Assembly (NCBI GenBank): GCA_026770585.1
Contig: MU646374.1
Span: forward strand, 598,285-611,586
Direction of reading: 5' to 3'
DNA: 13,302 nt
DNA from: Baffinella frigidus
Lineage: Eukaryota; Cryptophyceae; Cryptomonadales; Baffinellaceae
Shown here: positions 5,563-11,500 of the stretch, piece after piece
Layout: each line of letters starts with the position of its first letter
Numbering within the stretch: the stretch's first letter is position 1
Notes under the pieces: model-generated
The model's input: the letters and a program-made list of their open reading frames with translations, nothing else
The model's database searches: none
What the model was told of the DNA's origin: nothing
Made by a program: the position numbers and the translations under genes

Positions 5563-8500
5563 CTGTGGGATTGAGGGTTTGGGTTTTAGGAGTTGGGGGT
5601 CCACTGAGCAGCGAGCGAAGACTTTTCCACCCTGAATTCCACGTGAAATTCCGGTTAGGTTCCATGGCAATGGATAATATTCTAGTACAAATCGTTTGAA
5701 TGGACTGCATCCGTGAAGCACCCAGTGGCTGCTAAGTAGAGGGTGTGCTTGATGTCGGGGATCGGGAGGATTTCGTAGTCGATACTCTCTAGGTTGAGGG
5801 CGCGGAGATCCAGCGTCGATTTAGCCTGCGTGGTTCGCGCCGTTTATCGACGGAAATATAGACGCCGTTCATTATTTATCGACGCAAAAGCGCGCGGTTC
5901 TCGTATCTCTTGGCCATAAAAAATAATAAAACAATGCTAAAACTTGACAACGCTGGCACTAAACCGTCAACTTTAGCAATTGTTCCATTTCCGTGGCCAA
6001 CCGATGCAAAAGCCGCTCGATAAATCCGCGAGACTCAACCGATCACACATGAAACTTCAGGCGGCGGGTGGTGGGATCAAGCGAGAGAGATCAGGGGAAG
6101 CGGCACACCCTCCGTCCGATGGTAGTTGACTGAACCGGGCAGGGTTTGCACTGGAGCGACGACTAACCCGGGCGGGGTTAGTACTGGGAAACGCAGGGAT
6201 TAGTCAACTGCTTCACACGCTCGAGAATTCTGGAGCAGCTTATTTACCTGTGGGATTGTAAGAAGGTGTACCAGTCACGGGCGGGTTGGTCACGTCCCTG
6301 ACTCCGTTCGAGTCAGGAACGTGACCAAACCCACGAAAGTTACTACACGAATGCCCACTTGTAATCGCATCTCGGGTTTAAATAGACTCCTTTTGCATTC
6401 TCGTGTGGGTACCTGGCAGCGGAACATGCGTTGGAATTCCCTATCTTGGTACAAATATTTACACCCCCACATGTAAGTAGGGTCCTCTAGCATTCTCGAG
6501 TGGCAGGGCGGTTGCCTGAACCGGGCAGGATTTGTACCGGGGCGACGACTAACCCGGGCAGGGTTAGTACCGGATAATGCGAGGATTAGTCAACTGCTTC
6601 ATACCACGCCAGATTGCTGGAGTGGGTAGCTCACTTTGGGAAGCGCCAAAAGTAAACAATTTCCTTCATTCCTTCCAGGGAATTGACTTTTGGCGACCCC
6701 TTCCAGGAATCTGGCGTGGTACCTGGCAGCGGAACATGCGCGCGAGAAAGTCGTTGATTTGGCGCAGCCCCTGCACAAGTTACGAGCCACACGTGAATTT
6801 CAGAGCGCGACGTTTCGCTACGAGTAAATTTCAGAACGGAAGTCGTTGGTTTGGCGCAGCCCCTGCACAGGACACACCGCGGGTCACGAAGGGATTTTCG
6901 GCCCAAATCGTGCCACCTCGCGCGCATGGGGATGCGCCAAATCAGCCCCTGCACAGGTTACGAGGCACACGTGAATTTCAGAGCGCGACGTTTCGCTACG
7001 AGTAAATTTCAGAACGCGTGAAATTCAGAACGCGACGTTTCGCGTGAAAGTGGTTTTGTGGTGCAAATTTCACGTTGTTGCGGCGGACGGGGTTCATCAC
7101 GCCCCTGCACACACTAGTAACAATTTTAGAACGCAACGATTCGCTCCAAGCGTGCTTTCGTGGTGCAAATCCCACGGTGGACAGGATCCACTCACGGGTT
7201 TAGGGTTCATGGATCAGGGTTGGGGGTTTAGGGTTTAGGGTTTAGGGTTTGGAATTTAGAGTTTAGGGTTTAGGGATTAGGGTTTAGGGTTTAGGGTTCG
7301 CGGATCGGGTTATCCGCAATCAAGAGTATTCCAAAAATGGCAAACGTTGACGATTTAGCACCATCATTGTTAAGTTTTACCATTGTTTAATTCTTTTCAA
7401 CTGACTATTCACGAGTCAACTGGCTGTTCGTAAGTGAACCTGGTCGACGATTTCCGGGGGCGGCATGCGGATCGGGTTCTCCGCGATCAAGAGGATTTCG
7501 CAAATGGCAAAAGTTGACGATTTCGCACCAGCATTGTCAACTTTTACCATTGCTCAATTCTTTTCGTGGCCAACAGATGCGAAACCCTCTTTATCAGGAC
7601 AGCAACTACCCCGGGAATGAACATACTATTCATAAGTCATCTGACTATTCATAAGTCAACTAACTATTGATTAGTCAACCTGGTCGACGATTTCCGGGGG
7701 CGGCATCCGGATCGGGTTCTCCGCGATCAGGAGGATTTCGATGGACTTGGACTGGCAGAGGTCGATCGGGAGCGAGATCAGCTTGTTGTTCCGCGCCTGG
7801 GAGGGAGGGATCGACATCAGGCTATGCCGTATGGCAAAGAGATCAGGTTATGTGCCTTTCTTGCCGTGAAAGAGAGCGCCTGAACGTGGGGGAAAGACAC
7901 CAGGTTATGCCGTGGGGGAAATAGATCAGGTTATGCGCCTCCCATCTTGTTGTTCCGCGCCTGCCGTGATGGGGAAAAGAGATCAGGTTATGTGCCCTTT
8001 TTACGAGAGAAAAGTGCGTTTATTTCACACCGACACCAACATGGCCGCCATGTGCCGTGGAGGAAAGACGTGTGTGCCTCTGTTGCCGTGGGGAGCGAGA
8101 TCAGCTTGTTGTTCCTCGCCTGAGAGGGGGGGGGGGGCATCAGGTTATGTGCCTCTCTTACCGTGAAGAGAGAAATCAGGTTATTGATCCGGGTCAGGTT
8201 ATTGATTTCTCTCCTCACAATGGGTAAAACAATGGGTAAAATCAGGTCACAATGGGTAAAATCAGGTTATTGATTTCTCTCCTCACAATGGGTGAAATGC
8301 ATCAGGTTATGTGCCTTTCGTGCCGTGAAAGAGAGCGCCTGGGAAGAGAGACCTTTGTTGATACCAACGCGTGAGAGACCGTTATTAATACCGACGCCTG
8401 AGTTACTGAGAAAACCCAACGTGGCCACTATGTATCGGCGGTTCTCTCTTCACCGAGAGATATAACTTTATAACTTAGCGACCGGCAACCTTTGCCGCTA

Positions 8501-11500
8501 ACCGGCAACCTTAGCCGTTGCCGGTCGCCTAAAGTTGCAGAAAGCCGCGCGTGCATCAGCAACGCATAGTACTGCACTCTGAGCCAAAATATTTCACCTA
8601 AGTCAACTCCCCTTGAAAGAAATCGCCTTAAGTCAAATGCCTGCTCCCAGAGCAGGTCTATCCAAACGAAATGGCAACCTACTGCCAAAGATCAGTTTTG
8701 TTGACTTACGGTCAAATATCCTGGCTGGCAGTGCACTGTGGTCCACTTAGCAGCGACCGAAGATGTTTCCACCCGGATTCTGGGGGGAAATTCCGGTTAC
8801 AATCCATATCAATGGATAAGATTCTAGTAAAAATAGTTTAGATAGACTGCATCCGTAAAAACCTCGGTGGCAGCTAAGTGGGGGGAGATAGGGACACGGA
8901 CCTCGATCTTTTCGAGGACGGGGAGATATCCGAGGCCCTCCGGGACGGAGACCAGCTGGTTGTTGTCCATTTTGAGCAGCTGCACCGCACCGGTTCGGAA
9001 ATCAGCACACACGAAACCGGGACGGTTCACCCCATGCGCACACTAAACCGCAACGTTTCGGAGATGACAGGTGCTGAAACACAACGTTTCGAGGATTAGG
9101 GGCGCTGAAACACAACGCTTCGAGGACGGGGGGGGGGGTCCGAGGCCGTCCGGGATGGAGACCAGCTGGCGGTTGTCCATTTGGAGCAGCTTTTGGGTCT
9201 TGGGGTTTGGAATTTGGGGTTTGGGGTTTGGGGTTTTGGGTTTTGGGTTTTGGGATTTTTGGGTTTGGGATTTGGGGTTTGGGGTTTAAGGTTTGGAGTT
9301 TGGGATTTGGAGTTTAGGGTTTTGGGGTTTTGGGTTTAGAGTTTAGGTTTTAGGGATTAGGTTTTCGGGTTTAGGTTTTAGGGTTGAGAGTTTCGGGTGT
9401 AGGGCGTAGGGTTTATGATCCACCTGCAGCTTGGTCAACGCGGTGAGCGTGTTCGGCACGAAATGCAGATGGTCGTAACGCAACTCTTCGAGGACAAGAC
9501 CGGCAAAACCACATCGGTCTATGGACGTGCACCGAAAACATGGTGCTTCGGTTCAGGTTATGGGCCTCACCTGCAGCTTGGTCAACGCGGTGAGTGTGTT
9601 CGGCACCGAGTGGAGCTGATTATCTGCGAGGGGGGTGGCACGCCACAGTTGGTTTATGTTTGTTGCGAGAATTAGTCTACCTTCCACGAACAGGGGGGGG
9701 AACGAATGAGTCAATCCTCTACGAACATGAGCGTGTTCGGCACCGAGTGGAGCTGGTTGTCTGCAGGGGGGGGGGGCATAGGCTGAGCGCGCACGGTTTC
9801 GAGACTAAGTCTACCTTCCACGAACAGGAGCGTGATCGGCACGGAGTGCTGAACAAACCAACTCGAAGTTGGTTGTGTGCGGGGGACACCCCTCCTTTGG
9901 ATACCAAAATAGTCAAAAATCCTGTTTTTTTCTGGCAGGGGTGATGGTGGAGGCGGGGGGGTGAGCCGGGTGAGGGCTGTGAGAACCACGGTTGAGCGCA
10001 CACGGTTTTGAGAATTAGTCTACCGTCCACGAACACGGGCAAAGACGAATTAGTCAACCCTCTACGAACATGCGCGTGCCAGTTTGGGGACCAAGCGCCA
10101 GTGAGTCAGCCGCTTACTCACTGCTAGTGCCCCCCTCAAGGGAACGTGGGCACTCAAATGCTGGACTTCCACGCATGCATTTCGTACATTCCCGCAACCA
10201 AGTCCCCATATTCCCGATGTTATCGATTCGGAACCACGCAGACCCTCATATGGAGTAAGTACCCCCCCCTCCAAATTTCAAGCAACGGCTCCAATTCCCA
10301 GTGGAAATAGAAGAAACGGCTCCAATTTCCGCCAAAAGTGCGCCCTGAAAACCCCACCCTAGAGCCTTGCGTGTGCCGCAACCCACAATTCCATGCGAAT
10401 TTCCGGTTTCGGGTGGAACGGGGTGGGGGGTACTTGTGAGGTTTAGGGTTTGGGGTTGAGGGTTGAGGGTTGAGGGTTGAGGGATCAGGGTTCAGGGTTC
10501 AGGGTTCAGGGTTTAGGGTTTAGGGTTTCGGGTTTAGGGTTTCGGGTTTAGGGTTTAGGGTCGAGGGTTGAGGGTCGAGGGTTGAGGGTCGAGGGTTGAG
10601 GGTTGAGGGTTGAGGGTCGAGGGTCGAGGGTTGAGGGTTTAGGGTTGAGGGTGTACTTGTAAGGTTGAGCTTGGTGAGCGCTGTGAGCAGCCCCATCGAG
10701 TCCGGAAGCTGCCAAACGAGCGAGGGTTTGGGGTTAGGTGTGAGGGGTTTAGCGTTTGGTGTTTGGTGTCCGTCAACATCGAGCTGGGTGTGCAGTACAA
10801 ATCCGTCAACATAGAGTCCGGTAGCTGCCAAAAGAGCGTTTGGAGTCAGACATCGCGGCCAGAACCCCTTGTGCGAAAGAGGGGGTTGTTGAAAGTGGGG
10901 GTTTTTGGTTTGGAGTCCGGGGTGAGAGAGAAAAATGCTGTTTGGAATGTGGACGGTTCGATGTCCGTCCTGGCAACACTCCGACGGGTTTCGGGCTCGA
11001 CGCAATGCCAGATGAGACCGGGCGACCCTAAACCCTAAACCCTCAGCCTCCAGCTCTAAACCACAAAACCTGAACACCGAACGGTGAACCCAAGGGTTGG
11101 AGGCTAAGGGTTTAGGGTTTAGGGTCACCCGATCTCATCTGGCATTGCGTCGAGCCCTCGAGTTCACCGTTCGGTGTTCAGGGTTTGAGGGTGCGGTGTA
11201 GGGTTTATCGGGGGGGCTCGAGTACCATTTCGAGCTCGTTGTTCGACATGTCGAAATCCGTGAGGCAGTGAATCCGCCTGCAGGAGTTTCGGGTTTGGGG
11301 TTTAGAGTTTAGGAGTTGGGGTTGATAGTTGATGGTTGAGAGGGTTGAGGGGTTAAGGTTTGGGATTGAGGGTTTGGGGTTTGGGGTTTAGGGTTTAGGG
11401 ACTAGGGTTTAGGGTATAGGGTTTATGGTTTATGGTTTATGGTTTATGGTTTATGGTTTATGGTTTATGGTTTATGGTTTTTGGTTTATGGTTTAGGGTT

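Larger units (their letters stand above)
7797..8341 (-). repeat. ATCAGGTTATGTGCC array of exon-like units
   Basis: Irregular array of GAGATCAGGTTATGTGCC units followed by GCCGTG, near 7841, 7891, 7921, 7980, 8137, 8170, 8195, 8258 and 8301. The 42-bp stretches 7841-7882 and 8300-8341 are almost identical. ACAATGGGTAAAA is repeated at 8217-8260. On the minus strand several units read NNLISL, close to NNKLISLP of exon 6, so the array may have grown from copies of that exon's start. Two clear exon starts inside it are annotated separately. Confidence 0.7.
9663..10082 (+). repeat. Tandem block repeat around exon 4 copies
   Basis: GATTAGTCTACC-TCCACGAACA occurs near 9670, 9808 and 10015. AGTCAA-CCTCTACGAACATG occurs near 9709 and 10051. 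GCGCACGGTTTTGAG-type sequence occurs near 9789 and 9998. The block therefore repeats together with the exon 4 fragments and runs of eight to eleven G. Minus-strand frames at 9711-10001 and 9719-10057 are built from this repeat (FVEGRL, VRAQP). Confidence 0.75.

Noticed and set aside
6243-6270. Possible splice acceptor (ATCCCACAG on minus strand) like that of exon 7
   Set aside because: The following sequence does not encode an LRR or extend in an open frame consistent with the gene.
6577-7005. 142-codon plus-strand frame
   Set aside because: Crosses a palindromic repeat, a fold-back element and two copies of a non-coding repeat; no domain visible.
8428-8688. 86-codon minus-strand frame
   Set aside because: Contains the 8472-8536 hairpin, lacks LRR or other features, and lies inside predicted intron 5.
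10520-11128. 202-codon minus-strand frame with proline-rich repeat
   Set aside because: Mostly translated TTGAGGG/TCGAGGG telomere-like repeat. Only the short LRR exon 3 inside it is credible, and it is annotated with its own splice borders.
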